The notes under the pieces are model-generated. The model had not been told where the DNA came from. It ran no database searches and was given only the letters and a program-made list of their open reading frames with translations. Of a stretch of DNA of 64,000 nucleotides, positions 63,190-64,000 are shown one piece after another. Position numbers and translations under genes: made by a program. The DNA is from Ruminiclostridium cellobioparum subsp. termitidis CT1112 (GTDB lineage Bacteria > Bacillota > Clostridia > Acetivibrionales > DSM-1351), in NCBI RefSeq assembly GCF_000350485.1, contig NZ_AORV01000078.1, forward strand, positions 82,290 through 146,289. Reading direction: 5' to 3'. How positions within the stretch are numbered: the stretch's first letter is position 1; every line of letters starts with the position of its first letter.

Positions 63190-63927
63190 ATGCTTAATGT
63201 TGCAGTTTGTGATGATGATAAAAATTTTTTAGATGAAATCCTTCGTGAAGCAAAAAAAGTATTTTATAATCTGAGAACCGAGGTTTCCATTCACGCTTTT
63301 ACTGACAGTGATAAATTGATTTCAAGTTTTGAAAAATATAAGCCTTATTATGACATTGTTTTTTTAGAAATAAATATGCCACCGGTTAATGGAACGGATG
63401 TTGCCGCAAAACTCCGTGTTTTAAATAAAAACTTCAAATTAATACTTATTTCCGCCTATGTGGAAGAAGCAATAAATACATTTCAATATGATATTAGTGC
63501 TTTTTTGCCCAAAACATCAATCCATGAAAAGATGCCTGAATTAATTGAACGATTGGTTAAGGAAATAGATAATGAAAATCTTTTAATGCACGTTTTCAAA
63601 GTAGAAGATGTTAATGGAAGAATTAAAATAGTAAAAGTATCTTTAAGTGATATTATGTATTTCGAAAGTGTTTGCAGAAAAGTATATATACATACAAGCA
63701 GAGAAAAGTTTATATTACACGGCTACCAATTTTCAGCAATACTCGAACAATTTATTTCAAAAGGATTTGTCTGCATTCATCGAACTTGTATTGTTAATAT
63801 CAAATACATATTTTCCATTGACGAGGTTGAAGTGACTCTGGATAACGGTACTCGCCTGCCTGTAAGCAGACGCAAAAGACAGCTGATCATTACCAGATTG
63901 TCAGAAATCGTAAATATTAAAAATTAA
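63190..63927 (+). CDS. LytTR-type response regulator with Glu at the phosphoacceptor site
   Basis: This 245-residue AgrA/LytR-type regulator has a receiver domain (1-125; acidic CDDD at 7-10, IVFLEINMPPVNG, LISAY, FLPKTS with the Lys) and a LytTR DNA-binding domain (about 140-243; DIMYFESVCRKVYIHT, FVCIHRTCIVNIKYI, LPVSRRKRQLII). The site where the family has Asp (FLDINMP) is Glu60, which can mimic the phosphorylated state. No histidine kinase gene precedes it, though one could follow beyond the window. It is divergent from the RiPP operon and is a likely controller. Confidence 0.85.
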   Translation: MLNVAVCDDDKNFLDEILREAKKVFYNLRTEVSIHAFTDSDKLISSFEKYKPYYDIVFLEINMPPVNGTDVAAKLRVLNKNFKLILISAYVEEAINTFQYDISAFLPKTSIHEKMPELIERLVKEIDNENLLMHVFKVEDVNGRIKIVKVSLSDIMYFESVCRKVYIHTSREKFILHGYQFSAILEQFISKGFVCIHRTCIVNIKYIFSIDEVEVTLDNGTRLPVSRRKRQLIITRLSEIVNIKN

Positions 63928-63940
63928 TATGTACGCGAGT

Positions 63941-63972
63941 ACAGTTTTAGGACAATGATTGCAGGTTAAAAG
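63941..63972 (+). promoter_or_regulatory. LytTR-like direct repeat at the window end
   Basis: acagttttag (63941-63950) and aggttaaaag (63963-63972) are spaced 22 bases, similar to the pair at 62683-62714. They lie downstream of the LytTR gene and may control a gene beyond the window edge. Confidence 0.35.
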
Positions 63973-64000
63973 CAACTGCCATATTGTTGGTGAGGCACAT

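Noticed and set aside
1..64000. tRNA, rRNA and CRISPR arrays
   Set aside because: No cloverleaf, rRNA stretch or regularly spaced repeat was seen when reading both strands; a tRNAscan or CRISPR search could still find one I missed.

Overview
The window looks like chromosomal DNA from an anaerobic, fermentative, low-to-mid GC Firmicute of class Clostridia, plausibly a Ruminiclostridium-like organism. This is inference. It rests on Clostridia-type gene content (bifunctional AdhE behind two Rex-like sites, the [FeFe]-hydrogenase maturase HydE, a YtaF-like sporulation membrane protein, a DUF1836 protein, a serine T-box, frequent TTG/GTG starts with strong GGAGG sites) and on Entner-Doudoroff-type sugar acid genes. 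No tRNA, rRNA, CRISPR array or transposase gene was seen.

Region 1 (1-4.6 kb) is a galactonate/2-keto-3-deoxy sugar acid locus. dgoD (cut by the window edge) is divergent from an IclR regulator, which is followed by a decayed aldolase-VOC fusion, a PfkB kinase and a KDPG/KDPGal aldolase. A repeated TTYCGTWCG element suggests the IclR operator. Region 2 (4.6-12.1 kb) holds serS with its T-box, a DUF362/ferredoxin protein, two GNAT acetyltransferases, a B12-binding radical SAM protein, an HD-domain protein and a MalY/PatB-type C-S lyase. Region 3 (12.3-17.2 kb) has cysK, split coaB and coaC, a P1 (DmpA-type) peptidase and hydE, followed by a 241-bp imperfect inverted-repeat element. Region 4 (17.5-31.9 kb) is a second KDG kinase/KDPG aldolase pair with a divergent GntR regulator, a membrane protein, adhE, a ChvE/MmsA/MmsB sugar ABC transporter, a DeoR regulator with an orphan sugar ATPase, and an orphan corrinoid protein.

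Region 5 (32-38.9 kb) has an HPr-like protein without the catalytic His, an autoregulated HTH gene with two small membrane proteins, and a cobalamin operon (btuF-btuC-btuD fusion-cobU-cobS) under a B12 riboswitch. Region 6 (39-48.1 kb) is housekeeping and envelope: deoB, a CapA-like protein, an LTA-synthase-like enzyme, a nucleoid-associated protein, a TPR protein, an SGNH esterase, DUF1836 and YtaF. A perfect 27-bp-arm hairpin lies in this region.

Region 7 (48.2-64 kb) is the most unusual. An OmpR/VanR-type two-component system is followed by an operon with two MalF/MalG-type permeases, a frameshifted HlyD-like adaptor, a MacB-like permease, a solute-binding lipoprotein and a sensor that lacks its kinase parts. 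No dedicated ATPase is encoded there. The same TTAAGAAAATCT box precedes both the regulator and the permeases. Convergent to it is a ribosomal-peptide (RiPP) cluster: radical SAM/SPASM maturase, M16 zinc protease, a 68-aa precursor with two CxCxC motifs, and an ABC exporter. A LytTR response regulator whose phosphoacceptor Asp is Glu closes the window. I infer that the cluster makes and exports a thioether-type (ranthipeptide/sactipeptide-like) peptide and that the neighbouring regulatory and transport genes sense, take up or resist it.
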